A stretch of DNA of 64,000 bases from an uncultured Sunxiuqinia sp. Lineage in GTDB: Bacteria; Bacteroidota; Bacteroidia; Bacteroidales; Prolixibacteraceae. The stretch is from contig NZ_CANLZV010000002.1 of assembly GCF_947495665.1 (NCBI RefSeq), forward strand, positions 1-64,000, read 5' to 3'. Position 1 is the first letter of the stretch. Each line of letters begins with the position of its first letter. The notes beneath the pieces are model-generated. The model was given only the letters and a program-made list of their open reading frames with translations, was not told where the DNA came from and made no database searches. This document shows, one piece after another, positions 25,925-34,339 of the stretch. The position numbers and the translations under genes are program-made.

Positions 25925-27019
25925 ATGATTACCATGAAAACACCAGCAATTCAATTCCCCAATACCAGTCAGCAAGAGTTTGTTCTTGAACTTCGAAAAC
26001 GCATTTTCGATTATTTTGAAGAGAATAATATTTCGAAATATGGCAATAGCACCATGTTTCTGAAAACCGCCTTCATGTTTAGCTTGTATTTGGTTCCCTA
26101 TTTTCTAATGATCTTTTCGGTTGTTACAAACCCACTGATTCTGTTTTTCCTATGGGTTACTATGGGCTTTGGAATGGCGGGTATTGGCCTGTCGGTTATG
26201 CATGATGCCAATCATAATTCGTATTCGAAAAATCAGACGGTGAATAAAGTGTTGTCTTATTCTCTGAATCTTTTGGGGGGATTTTCGCCTACCTGGAAAT
26301 ACCAGCACAATACGCTGCACCATCATTATACAAACATTGAAGGGCATGATGAGGATATTGATGCGGGGAAGGCATTGCGCCTTTCTCCTAATAAACCACG
26401 GTATAAATTCCATCGGTTTCAGCATTTTTATGCTTGGTTTCTTTATAGCTTGATGACTTTGATGTGGACCACCAGCAAGGATTTTAAACAGTTATACCGT
26501 TATTCGAAAGAAGGGGTGCTATTGGGCCGTAAAAGCACGTATAGAAAGTTGCTGATGGAATTAATAGTGTCCAAAGTATTTTATTACAGCTACATTTTGC
26601 TAATTCCGATTTTGGTCCTACCCGTTGCGTGGTGGATGGTCCTTCTGTTTTATTTGAGTATGCACTTGATTTGTGGATTTATATTAACTGTTATTTTTCA
26701 AACAGCGCATGTGATGCCCGGTGCTCAATACCCGGTTCCGGACGACAGTGGAACTGTTGAGAATAACTGGGCTATTCATCAATTGCTGACAACCACAGAT
26801 TATGCGCCTGGAAATAGGTTGTTCTCCTGGTTTGTTGGAGGATTAAATTTTCAGGTTGAACACCATTTGTTTCCGGCGATTTGTCATGTCCATTATCAGA
26901 AAATTGCGTCTTTGGTCAAGGAAACGGCCCGGAAATACAATTTGCCTTACCGGGTGCAGTCAAGCTTTTTTCAAGCTATTGGGAGCCATTTTAAAATGCT
27001 TCGGATGTTGGGGCGCTAA
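25925..27019 (+). CDS. Fatty acid desaturase (membrane, di-iron)
   Basis: 364 residues (M4, ATG at 25934, is an alternative start). The three histidine boxes are intact: HDANH at 93-97, HNTLHH at 128-133 and QVEHH at 310-314. Four or more hydrophobic helices lie around 45-90 and 210-245. The QVEHH form of the third box is typical of front-end or linoleoyl-CoA-type desaturases, and acyl-lipid or acyl-CoA substrates cannot be distinguished by eye. Such enzymes need oxygen and electrons, so the organism meets oxygen at least sometimes. It lies behind a membrane LytTR regulator, which may adjust its expression. Confidence 0.92.
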   Translation: MITMKTPAIQFPNTSQQEFVLELRKRIFDYFEENNISKYGNSTMFLKTAFMFSLYLVPYFLMIFSVVTNPLILFFLWVTMGFGMAGIGLSVMHDANHNSYSKNQTVNKVLSYSLNLLGGFSPTWKYQHNTLHHHYTNIEGHDEDIDAGKALRLSPNKPRYKFHRFQHFYAWFLYSLMTLMWTTSKDFKQLYRYSKEGVLLGRKSTYRKLLMELIVSKVFYYSYILLIPILVLPVAWWMVLLFYLSMHLICGFILTVIFQTAHVMPGAQYPVPDDSGTVENNWAIHQLLTTTDYAPGNRLFSWFVGGLNFQVEHHLFPAICHVHYQKIASLVKETARKYNLPYRVQSSFFQAIGSHFKMLRMLGR

Positions 27020-27085
27020 GCTAAGTTCTTCTTCGCTTTAATTTTGGAGCTGATGCCTATGGTCTCTTTCAAAGGTTCTTGCTTT

Positions 27086-27484
27086 TTAGCTCATGTGCTT
27101 GTAAAACGACAGGTAGATCAGCAAAAACAGGGAGGTGAAAATGAGATTGATGACCGAGAAAGCGCTCCATCCGAGCCAGAGCACGGGCATAAACAGCAGG
27201 GCCACTTGTGCCCCCAGGTAAAAGAAGAAGCCTGCTTTTTGCCATTTTCGGATTTTAATTACGCCGATCAATGAAAGCAGCGAAACAGCCATCAGCAGCA
27301 CAAAGTAAACAGGAGTAAAATGGTCCATACTGGTGCTGTTGGTTACGCTGATGATCCAGTTTTTGGACGGCTCAAAAACGAGAGCGACAAAACCAAAGGC
27401 CAGTACGCCAAGTCCGCTTCCAAGCAGGCTTAACAGGGTGGTGGATACAAATAAAAGCGGTTGATTTTCGCGGTCTTGCTTCAT
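27086..27484 (-). CDS. Small membrane protein of unknown function
   Basis: 132 residues with four hydrophobic helices (about 10-35, 55-75, 85-105 and 108-128) and short basic loops (KIRKWQKAG). I do not recognise a family. It is convergent with the desaturase gene, 67 bases between stops, and has no operon partner. Length and codon use look like a real gene. Confidence 0.65.
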   Translation of the reverse strand: MKQDRENQPLLFVSTTLLSLLGSGLGVLAFGFVALVFEPSKNWIISVTNSTSMDHFTPVYFVLLMAVSLLSLIGVIKIRKWQKAGFFFYLGAQVALLFMPVLWLGWSAFSVINLIFTSLFLLIYLSFYKHMS

Positions 27485-27580
27485 GATAACTTTTTCTGAT
27501 TCGGCTCAAAAGTATTCATTTCTGTCCGAAAATAGAATCGGGCAGCTGAAGATTTCGCTTAAAGGCTGATGGACAGATTC

Positions 27581-27614
27581 CAAAAAAAAAGAAACCTCAG
27601 CCCAATGAGGTTTC
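27581..27614 (-). terminator. Intrinsic terminator of the YbaK-like gene
   Basis: On the minus strand GAAACCTCA pairs with TGAGGTTTC and is followed by nine T residues. Confidence 0.92.
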
Positions 27615-27664
27615 CTTAAAGATCGTACGCGTTTGTTCCGGCTTGCAGAAGGAGTGGGCACGGA

Positions 27665-28138
27665 CTAAATGACCCGGGCTGTACTAAAAGCCAGTACAAC
27701 GGGCTGTACCAATCGTTCAAAATCGGCATAGGTCATTCGGATGAGTTCAACATGAGTGCCGGCGTTGAAGGCAATTTCTTCATCTTCAGCCAGGCTTTCT
27801 GCAACAAAAACTTCCATATCGTACAGGTTGCCAAAAGGAGGCATTGCCCCGATTTCGCACTCAGGAAACAGGTGCTTGAATTCCATTTCATTGGCCAGTT
27901 CCACTTTTTTGGCGCCAATTAATTCTTTCAATACATCCAGTTTCACCAGGTAAGAAGCCGGGAGAACAGCCATGGCCATTTTGCCATCAATTTTGACCAT
28001 CACTGTTTTTGCCAGTTCCTTGCCCGGAATATGGGTTGTTGCGGCAATTTGTTGGGCGTTAAATGCCAGTGAGTGACGGATGGTAATGTACTCAATGTTG
28101 TTTTTGTCCAGATAATCTTTTAGTTTTTTGATCGGCAT
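27665..28138 (-). CDS. YbaK/EbsC-family aminoacyl-tRNA deacylase
   Basis: 157 residues from MPIKKLKDYL; the frame is open 18 codons further upstream but the family begins here. It belongs to the YbaK/ProX trans-editing superfamily, which hydrolyses mischarged tRNAs such as Ala- or Cys-tRNA(Pro). Conserved points are GKELAKTVMVKIDG with the key lysine, and GAMPPFG (the substrate-binding loop). The C-terminal half has VFVAESLA and AGTHVELIRM. This shorter type is often named after its homology to the ProRS editing domain; the exact substrate is not inferable. Confidence 0.88.
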   Translation of the reverse strand: MPIKKLKDYLDKNNIEYITIRHSLAFNAQQIAATTHIPGKELAKTVMVKIDGKMAMAVLPASYLVKLDVLKELIGAKKVELANEMEFKHLFPECEIGAMPPFGNLYDMEVFVAESLAEDEEIAFNAGTHVELIRMTYADFERLVQPVVLAFSTARVI

Positions 28139-28611
28139 GACGTTCGCTTTTTGGTCGTAAATCACAGATGTTTCGTAAACATCACATAGCACTTAACACA
28201 AAAATCACCGTCAATAGACATGGTTTGAAGAAATGATTTTTGGTTAATCTAAAGTCAGGTCATTGTTGGCTGTTCAAGAAAACAACACCAACCGGTTTAT
28301 TTAATTCTACTTGATCAATTCAATTTTTGTTACCAAAAGCATTCGTATTGAAGGGAGTATTGCCTGTTCTTTGCACGTGTTGGAGGCTGATGCAGCTGAC
28401 GCGAAGCAGGGGCAAATGTTAAGCGATGGAAAAAACTGGCCTATCTTAATTTCTATTCGTTTCCGGTGGACGCAAAATATTTTACCTTTACGCTTTATTT
28501 CTATTTTTTCGAGAAATAGCAGCAGAAACAAGTCATCAGGAACGTTTTCATGGAAAGCAAGCCTGATGATGCGTTCAAGGTATATGATCTAAAATAAACA
28601 ATTATAATCAC
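28139..28611. other. Long intergenic region upstream of glyA
   Basis: 473 bases with no convincing gene: frames of 60-90 codons here have no start context or family features. A near-consensus promoter lies at 28460-28490. The segment around 28360-28440 is relatively GC-rich and contains several short complementary stretches (for example CTGATGCAGCTGA), so a small structured RNA is possible, but I could not assign one. Confidence 0.4.
28460..28490 (+). promoter_or_regulatory. Putative glyA promoter
   Basis: TTTC, exactly 19 bases, then TACCTTTA: one mismatch in each box. It would give a leader of about 115 bases. Confidence 0.4.
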
Positions 28612-29892
28612 ATGAAAAGAGATCAAGTTGTATTTGACATTATTGAAAAAGAACGCCAACGTCAGTTGAGCGGAATTGAATTAATTGCATCGGAAAACTT
28701 CGTGAGCGAGCAGGTTATGGATGCGATGGGTTCTGTAATGACCAACAAATATGCCGAAGGCTATCCGGGCAAACGCTACTATGGCGGATGCCAGTTTGTG
28801 GATATGACCGAGCAGTTGGCGATTGATCGTTTGAAAGAACTATTTGGTGCAGCTTATGCCAACGTGCAGCCTCACTCAGGAGCGCAGGCCAACGCTGCCG
28901 TATTAAGTGTGATTCTTAAGCCTGGCGATAAATTTTTGGGACTTGATCTCTCTCACGGTGGTCACTTGTCACATGGTTCTCCGGTTAACTCATCGGGTAT
29001 TTTATATCACCCAATCGCTTATCACGTGAAAGAAGATACCGGTTTGGTGGATTACGATGAGATGGAAGCTTTGGCACGTGAGCATCAGCCCAAATTGATC
29101 ATTGGTGGAGCATCGGCATACTCGCGCGAGTGGGATTATGCCCGTATGCGTAAGATTGCCGACGAAGTAGGAGCAATGTTTATGGTTGATATGGCTCACC
29201 CTGCAGGATTGATTGCTGCTGGTTTGCTGGAAAACCCGGTAAAACATGCGCACATTGTCACTTCAACAACACACAAAACATTGCGTGGTCCTCGTGGAGG
29301 TATCATCTTGATGGGTGAAGATTTTGAAAACCCATTTGGATTCAAAACACCTAAAGGTGTGACTAAAATGATGTCAGCCGTATTGGATTTTGCGGTATTC
29401 CCCGGACAACAAGGTGGCCCGCTGGAGCACGTAATTGCTTCCAAAGCCATTTCTTTTGGCGAAGCGCTTGATCCTTCTTACAAAGAATACCAAACTCAGG
29501 TGAAAAAGAATGCTGCTGTTATGGCGCAGGCTTTTGTAGACAAAGGATACAAAGTTATTTCCGGAGGAACGGACAACCACAGCATGTTGATCGATTTGCG
29601 TACCAAATTCCCTGAACTGACGGGTAAAGTAGCTGAAAACACCTTGGTGAAAGCTGATATTACCATCAACAAAAACATGGTGCCTTTCGATAGCCGTTCA
29701 CCATTCACTACCTCAGGTTTGCGTGTAGGTACGCCAGCCATTACCACGCGTGGTTTGAAAGAAGACCAAATGGCCATTATCGTTGACTTGATTGACGAAG
29801 TGCTGAGCGATGTGGAAAATGAAGCCGTAATCACTTCAGTTCGCGAAAAAGTGAATAAAATGATGAAAGACCTGCCTTTATTTGCCTGGTAG
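28612..29892 (+). CDS. glyA: Serine hydroxymethyltransferase
   Basis: 426 residues. This PLP enzyme interconverts serine and glycine with transfer of the one-carbon unit to tetrahydrofolate. Visible landmarks are the N-terminal substrate segment [11 protein letters not shown] (about 18-28), [15 protein letters not shown] (about 44-58), HLSHG around 118, VDMAHPAGL near 194 and the PLP lysine K222 in [13 protein letters not shown]. It is full length with all residues present. A terminator follows at once, so it is monocistronic. Confidence 0.97.
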   Translation: MKRDQVVFDIIEKERQRQLSGIELIASENFVSEQVMDAMGSVMTNKYAEGYPGKRYYGGCQFVDMTEQLAIDRLKELFGAAYANVQPHSGAQANAAVLSVILKPGDKFLGLDLSHGGHLSHGSPVNSSGILYHPIAYHVKEDTGLVDYDEMEALAREHQPKLIIGGASAYSREWDYARMRKIADEVGAMFMVDMAHPAGLIAAGLLENPVKHAHIVTSTTHKTLRGPRGGIILMGEDFENPFGFKTPKGVTKMMSAVLDFAVFPGQQGGPLEHVIASKAISFGEALDPSYKEYQTQVKKNAAVMAQAFVDKGYKVISGGTDNHSMLIDLRTKFPELTGKVAENTLVKADITINKNMVPFDSRSPFTTSGLRVGTPAITTRGLKEDQMAIIVDLIDEVLSDVENEAVITSVREKVNKMMKDLPLFAW

Positions 29893-29916
29893 TCGCTTTC
29901 GGATTAAAGCATATTG

Positions 29917-29950
29917 AAAAAGGTATTCCGTTTTGGAATACCTTTTTTTT
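29917..29950 (+). terminator. Intrinsic terminator of glyA
   Basis: AAAGGTATTCC pairs with GGAATACCTTT around a TTTT-like loop and ends in a T-run. Confidence 0.92.
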
Positions 29951-30175
29951 GTGCCCATTCGGCATGGGACGAGAGTTATTGCTTTGCTCTGCCTGAAGTC
30001 TGTGGAATTATTCGCTTGAACGTTTTCAACACCTTTTCTGCCCGGGATATGCCCAAATGGTAATTGGTTTCATCCTGATGAAGGCGAGGGGAGAGGCGCG
30101 TTTTTGGCGGACGATTTCCGGATCATCGAATGGTTTTTCTATATTCGTTGTTCAATTACTATTAAACGAAAACGT

Positions 30176-31378
30176 ATGCATATCAAATCGAACAATCTCA
30201 TTCGCCTGATGCTGTTAGTGCTGTTAGCCACCCAAATAAGCCTGGCATCGGCTGGTACTGGTAACCAAACAACTCCGGAAGAGCCGGTTGAAACCCAGTC
30301 GGTCTTTCGTACCAAACCCTTTCTTCAAAATCCGATTGGTGGAGGAATTACCGTATCGTGGTTTACCCATGTGCCCACACATGGATGGGTGGAATTTGGC
30401 ATGGACGAAAGCCTGGGCACTAAAATGGAAACCCTGATTGCGGGACAGGTTGTGGCCAACGTGAAACAGCACAAGGTGCGGCTGAACGGACTTCAGCCGG
30501 GACAAACCTACTATTACCGGGTGTGCTCCAGGGAGGTGCTGACTTATGGAGCCTACAAAAAGGAATTCGGAGAGGTGGCCTACAGCGAGACCTACCAGTT
30601 TACACTGCCCGATACGAAGAGCCCCGATTTCACCGCCATTATTTTTAACGATCTGCACCAGAAGAAGCAAACCCTGCAGCAACTGATGACACAGCTTGAA
30701 GGGGTGAACTACGATTTTGTGATTTACAACGGCGACTGCATTGATGACCCGCGCAGTGAAGATCAGGTGCTTAATTTCCTGACCTTTTCCAATGAGCAGG
30801 TTAATGCGGCCGAAAAGCCTGTGTTTTACATCCGTGGAAATCACGAAATACGAGGTGCCTATTCGGTGGAATTCAACCAGCTTTTTGATTATGTAGGGGG
30901 GAAAACCTATGGTGCTTTTAACTGGGGCGATACCCGTTTTGTGATGCTGGATTGCGGCGAGGACAAACCCGATTCGCATCCGGTTTATTATGGCCTGAAC
31001 AGTTTTGAGCAATTGCGAAACGATCAGTTGGATTTTCTTCGCCATGAAACCAAGAGTAAGGCCTTTAAAAAGGCTGCCAAGCGGGTGCTGATTCACCACA
31101 TTCCCTTGTATGGCATGGATGAGAAATACTACCTGCCATGTGCTGAGCTGTGGGGCGAAACCTTAAACAAAGGCCGGTTTGCCGTTGCCATAAACGGGCA
31201 TACCCACAGTTCTGCCTACCAAGAAGCGGAAAGCCTGGGCAATGCTTATCCGGTAGCGATTGGCGGTGGCTACAGTGCCGACAATGCCACGGTGATGGTG
31301 CTGAGCAAAACCGGCAATACGTTGCACCTGAAAATGATTGGCTACGATGGTACTGTATTGGGCGATTTTTATTTCTAA
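30176..31378 (+). CDS. Secreted metallophosphoesterase with fibronectin-like N-terminal domain
   Basis: About 400 residues from the ATG at 30176, chosen for the signal peptide (MHIKSNNLIRLML..., ending about SLASA); an in-frame TTG 24 codons upstream has no support. Residues about 35-140 form a purple acid phosphatase-like N-terminal domain (GITVSWFTHVPTHGWVEFG). The calcineurin-like catalytic domain has NDLHQ, NGDCID, RGNHE, IHHIP and NGHTHS, which supply the dinuclear metal ligands. It acts outside the cytoplasm on an unknown phosphoester. A second, unrelated-looking phosphoesterase lies at 46083-47078. Confidence 0.9.
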   Translation: MHIKSNNLIRLMLLVLLATQISLASAGTGNQTTPEEPVETQSVFRTKPFLQNPIGGGITVSWFTHVPTHGWVEFGMDESLGTKMETLIAGQVVANVKQHKVRLNGLQPGQTYYYRVCSREVLTYGAYKKEFGEVAYSETYQFTLPDTKSPDFTAIIFNDLHQKKQTLQQLMTQLEGVNYDFVIYNGDCIDDPRSEDQVLNFLTFSNEQVNAAEKPVFYIRGNHEIRGAYSVEFNQLFDYVGGKTYGAFNWGDTRFVMLDCGEDKPDSHPVYYGLNSFEQLRNDQLDFLRHETKSKAFKKAAKRVLIHHIPLYGMDEKYYLPCAELWGETLNKGRFAVAINGHTHSSAYQEAESLGNAYPVAIGGGYSADNATVMVLSKTGNTLHLKMIGYDGTVLGDFYF

Positions 31379-31435
31379 GCGGAGATGCCAATTGGGCCGG
31401 AGATAAATACTTCTTGCACCAGATTCGGTCTGAAT

Positions 31436-31466
31436 TTTCAAATTCGGGATTTAAGTTGTATCATTG
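31436..31466 (+). promoter_or_regulatory. Putative promoter of the leader peptide-OsmC unit
   Basis: TTTC (31436-31439), exactly 19 bases, then TATCATTG (31459-31466), one mismatch in each box. The start of transcription would fall about 30 bases before the leader peptide ATG. Confidence 0.45.
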
Positions 31467-31500
31467 CAGGCTATTAATCGCACAGCGTAAAAAAGAATTA

Positions 31501-31590
31501 ATGAATTTATCATTTTCCATCATCAACATGACAACTATGTGTTGCTGTATGTTTTTCAAACATGTGGAGGGTGATGCTGTGCTTCTATAA
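31501..31590 (+). CDS. Cysteine-rich leader peptide of a predicted attenuator
   Basis: A 29-codon frame, ATG to TAA, with three consecutive cysteine codons flanked by methionines (MCCCM, codons 13-17, bases 31537-31551). It lies 34 bases ahead of a strong intrinsic terminator and 86 bases before the OsmC-family gene. Codons 22-24 (31564-31572, GTGGAGGGT) can pair along their whole length with the 5' arm of that terminator (31625-31633, GCCCTTCAC), counting two G-U pairs. This is the arrangement of ribosome-mediated attenuation: a ribosome paused at the Cys codons would leave the antiterminator free, while a ribosome reaching the stop would cover it. Cys-run leader peptides before sulfur genes are known in other bacteria; here the assignment is my inference. 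Confidence 0.6.
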   Translation: MNLSFSIINMTTMCCCMFFKHVEGDAVLL

Positions 31591-31623
31591 ATTATAGAAT
31601 ACTTAAATATAAAAATAGGTTTC

Positions 31624-31659
31624 AGCCCTTCACAGTTTTGTGAAGGGCTTTTTTTTTAC
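31624..31659 (+). terminator. Intrinsic terminator / attenuator before the OsmC gene
   Basis: AGCCCTTCAC pairs with GTGAAGGGCT (loop AGTTTT) and is followed by eight or nine T residues, ending 18 bases before the OsmC start codon. It lies 245 bases from the preceding phosphoesterase gene, which is far for that gene's terminator. Its 5' arm can alternatively pair with 31564-31572 in the leader ORF. Confidence 0.85.
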
Positions 31660-31676
31660 TAAAAATTCAAAAAAGA

Positions 31677-32129
31677 ATGGCAGATTTAAATTTTAAAATT
31701 GAAGGTGAAGCTCAAACAGGAGCGCGATTTGTTGCCGGAGCACGGCAGTTTACGATTGTAATTGATGAGCCCCCAGCGCTTGGAGGAGATGACCTTGGAG
31801 CAAACCCTGTTGAATACCTTTTGGCAAGTTATGCCGGATGTATCAATGTTGTTGCCCATCTTACAGCGAAAGAACTGGGAATTCAGGTTGAAAAATTGGG
31901 TATTGAGGTCAGTGGTAACCTGAACCCTGCCCGCCTGATGGGGCAGGCAGATGCCGAGCGTGCCGGATTTAAACAAATTGATGTCAAGTTTTCGCCCATT
32001 ACCGATGCCGGGCCCGAGCAAGTCAATCAATGGATTGCGCTAATCAAAGATCGTTGTCCAATTAATGATAACCTGACCAATACGACTCCTTTGACCTTTA
32101 ATCTGGTTTCGGAGGAAGTAAGTGTTTAA
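31677..32129 (+). CDS. OsmC-family protein
   Basis: 150 residues of the OsmC/Ohr fold. The two reactive cysteines are visible: SYAGCIN (about 58-64) and KDRCPIND (about 119-126). The segment GANPVEYLLASYAGC is typical of the YhfA-like OsmC subgroup rather than of Ohr. Members reduce organic hydroperoxides or act on thiol compounds, and many in Bacteroidota are found with sulfur metabolism genes. The preceding Cys-codon leader peptide and terminator suggest regulation by charged cysteinyl-tRNA, which would link the gene to cysteine supply. The gene appears monocistronic. Confidence 0.9.
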   Translation: MADLNFKIEGEAQTGARFVAGARQFTIVIDEPPALGGDDLGANPVEYLLASYAGCINVVAHLTAKELGIQVEKLGIEVSGNLNPARLMGQADAERAGFKQIDVKFSPITDAGPEQVNQWIALIKDRCPINDNLTNTTPLTFNLVSEEVSV

Positions 32130-32140
32130 GTAGTTTTAAG

Positions 32141-32273
32141 GAAGCTGTCTGGAAAGTCACTGGAGTAGGAAAAACCGTCATTGCGAGTGAAACGAAGCAA
32201 TCTGCTATTTAAAAGATTGCTTCAGTCGTTCCTCCTTCGCAATGACGAAGAACCATACTTTTTAGACAGCTTC
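32141..32273. repeat. REP/MITE-like palindromic element (133 bp)
   Basis: Two nested inverted repeats: outer GAAGCTGTCT with AGACAGCTTC (32141-32150 and 32264-32273), inner CGTCATTGCGAG with a CGCAATGACG end (32176 onward and 32238-32247), plus GAAGCAATCT with AGATTGCTTC near the centre. The inner CGTCATTGCGAG motif is widespread in Bacteroidota intergenic repeats. No gene is inside. Confidence 0.8.
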
Positions 32274-32345
32274 ATTGCTTTTTCATTTTATCCCAGCACC
32301 CGAAAGGATGCGCGCAGGAGCAGTGTCAGATCAAATAAGCCATTG

Positions 32346-33650
32346 CTAGGACGATGCTGCTGGCTGCTCGATGTTGACGGAAGCTTCTGCATGATTGTTT
32401 GCTTCCGGGCTACCTGCCGCCTGTTGCAGGCCCAGGTAACAAGCCAGACGATCGGCGCAAGCTCCTTGTTTTTTATTTGCTTTAAGCATCCAGGAATAGT
32501 TTAACTGCAACAAACCGCCACATCCAACTTGATTAAAAAGTTCTCTTAGTTGCTGATGCTCTTTAATATCGGATGCAATAAACGTGTGGAGACGATCAAT
32601 TCCAAGGTAAGCCTTATCCAGTTTGGCCAGGCCGGCCAGCTCTTGAAGCTTTTTCCCTTCGGGTGTTCCGTTGTTGGTTACAAAAAGGAAGGTTCGAACC
32701 ACCAGCTTATCGCCAATGATATCAGCTTTCAGATAACCCAGCCGGATGTCGCCCTCAGTCATTGGGAACAGAAAGCTGTTGGGTTTACCTGCCGGAAGCG
32801 GTTCTTGCAGCAAGGCCGTAACGATATACAAATACCCTAAATCAACGAAAGGTTTTCCGAGCCGTTCTTCCATACGCACCAAAACATGCTTTTGCATAAA
32901 TACCTTTAGCGGAAACTTTTGCATCATTCCTTTCAGTCCCAGTTTTTCGGGAGTGATTGTAAGAGGAGTAAATGTTTGTTGCGTATTTAAACAGACCTGG
33001 AATACGGTGCGCCGGTGTCCGCCAATTTCCAGCAACTCGGTTTCCACCTCTTTTTGTTCCACCACATAGTTGTTGTAGAAAGCCGATAAATCGAGGGGGG
33101 AGCGATCATCCTCCAGCTTTTCTTTAACAAAACGGGTCGTACTGGTTGTGAAATCGGAAAACAACCAGGCTAGCGTCTCTAACCGGCGTTCAACCGTATT
33201 GAATACTTTTAGGCGTTGTGCATCAAACTCCTCTTCTTCAAAAATAGGGAAACACGCATAAAACTGTTCGCCAACATCGGGCTCCTGCCGCGCCACATTG
33301 CGCCAAAATAAGAACAGGGTTTCGGCATAGATTGAAAAATCATACAAGCTCATCTTGATTTGGTGCTTGTCCAGCTCAACCCAGGTGTGCTGCAATAAGC
33401 GAGTTAAGTTGCTATTCAGCATCTGTAAGGCAGCTTTCGATGCCCGCTTCCCTTCGGTTGGGTTAATGACCTTAAAAGGACGAATGCGGGTGTGATAAAT
33501 CATCAGGCGCCTTCTTTTATTGAGCAAATCAAAGGCCGAATCATCGCCCAGTAGCGCCATAATTTGTTTCAGCTTTTTAAAAAACTCGTTTTGGCGGTGC
33601 TGACGCTCTTGTTTGTTTTGAATGGCATTGTTTTTCTTTTTCCGTTTCAT
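32346..33650 (-). CDS. Unrecognised 434-residue protein
   Basis: 434 residues with a very basic start (MKRKKKNN), no signal peptide and no transmembrane helix. Predicted mixed helical content with aromatic and charged stretches such as FFKKLKQIMALLGDDS, LFWRNVARQEPDVGEQFY and MEERLGKPFVDLGYLYIV. The C-terminus (about 405-434) is low-complexity and Ala/Glu-rich. I do not recognise a domain. Base composition in a sampled line (48% G+C) matches the genome, so it was not recently acquired from an AT-rich source. It lies between a REP-like element and an inverted-repeat spacer, alone on its strand. Confidence 0.7.
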   Translation of the reverse strand: MKRKKKNNAIQNKQERQHRQNEFFKKLKQIMALLGDDSAFDLLNKRRRLMIYHTRIRPFKVINPTEGKRASKAALQMLNSNLTRLLQHTWVELDKHQIKMSLYDFSIYAETLFLFWRNVARQEPDVGEQFYACFPIFEEEEFDAQRLKVFNTVERRLETLAWLFSDFTTSTTRFVKEKLEDDRSPLDLSAFYNNYVVEQKEVETELLEIGGHRRTVFQVCLNTQQTFTPLTITPEKLGLKGMMQKFPLKVFMQKHVLVRMEERLGKPFVDLGYLYIVTALLQEPLPAGKPNSFLFPMTEGDIRLGYLKADIIGDKLVVRTFLFVTNNGTPEGKKLQELAGLAKLDKAYLGIDRLHTFIASDIKEHQQLRELFNQVGCGGLLQLNYSWMLKANKKQGACADRLACYLGLQQAAGSPEANNHAEASVNIEQPAASS

Positions 33651-33744
33651 AAGCAGTGGTAGGTTAAGTTAAGCAGGGCGTAACCTATTCGGTTAGAATA
33701 AAAAAGATATTAAAAAATGCGCTTCAATGCAACAGTTTCGGATA

Positions 33745-33845
33745 CCTCCGCTGGTGCCAATTCCAATTTGTGCCTTGCCCCTCAAGGTAAATAACTTCTT
33801 GCTTTTACAAGCAAGGCCGGATTTGAAAAACCGCGCCAGCGGAGG
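33745..33845. repeat. Inverted repeat of about 100 bp
   Basis: CCTCCGCTGG (33745-33754) is exactly complementary to CCAGCGGAGG (33836-33845). A smaller hairpin (CTTGC with GCAAG, around 33800-33815) lies inside. It is the border between the genome-like gene at 32346 and the AT-rich operon. Confidence 0.7.
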
Positions 33846-33901
33846 CGGGCAACACCGCGTTCAGCCATTGTGCTGCACACTTAATTGTTAACATCAGTTT
33901 T

Positions 33902-34339
33902 TCATATTCTGCCGTCTTTTGCCAGTTTGTAAAATATTGTAATAAAATGTAAAGTATCTAGGATTATCCAAATAAAAAGAAGGATGTAAATGCTTACAAA
34001 CCATTCTTTTGATTTTAATAAACTTATTTTGTCAAATAATGATGAATACAGCAACGAATAAAATCCAAGGCTTATAGACAAATACACGATTCGTTTATTA
34101 TAGTCAATAAGTCTCGAATACAAATTTCCATCTTTTATTTCTTTTGTCGATTGAATAATTAATGCCAAAACTGTTAATAGGAAACCGAATAAAATAAATG
34201 AAATGTCAACACTTTTGGAAATAATTAAAGTTGGGTCTTTGCACGATAATAAATTTGGAAATACAAGATTTAATACTCCCGCCAAAAGAGCAATGAAAGG
34301 GGCGTGAAGAATTTCCAGATAGTATTTATCAGTTTTCAT
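33902..34339 (-). CDS. AT-rich four-helix membrane protein, second gene of an unrecognised operon
   Basis: 145 residues with four hydrophobic segments (about 10-30, 42-64, 84-104 and 112-136), a mostly charged loop between the second and third (QSTKEIKDGNLYSRLIDYNKR), and a short basic end. No signal peptide or known domain is visible. Its ATG overlaps the stop codon of the 305-residue gene by four bases (ATGA), so the two are coupled. A sampled 60-base line has 28% G+C, far below the surrounding roughly 46-48%. A small membrane protein coupled to a soluble partner is a common layout of membrane-effector defence pairs, but here this is only a hypothesis. Confidence 0.7.
   Translation of the reverse strand: MKTDKYYLEILHAPFIALLAGVLNLVFPNLLSCKDPTLIISKSVDISFILFGFLLTVLALIIQSTKEIKDGNLYSRLIDYNKRIVYLSISLGFYSLLYSSLFDKISLLKSKEWFVSIYILLFIWIILDTLHFITIFYKLAKDGRI

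Noticed and set aside
28311-28592. 93-codon frame upstream of glyA
   Set aside because: Its composition is not protein-like (rich in S, R, I), and it overlaps a likely promoter.
31624-31659. The hairpin as a simple terminator for the preceding phosphoesterase gene
   Set aside because: It is 245 bases from that gene and only 18 bases before the OsmC start, with a leader ORF and alternative pairing between; a plain terminator remains the fallback explanation.
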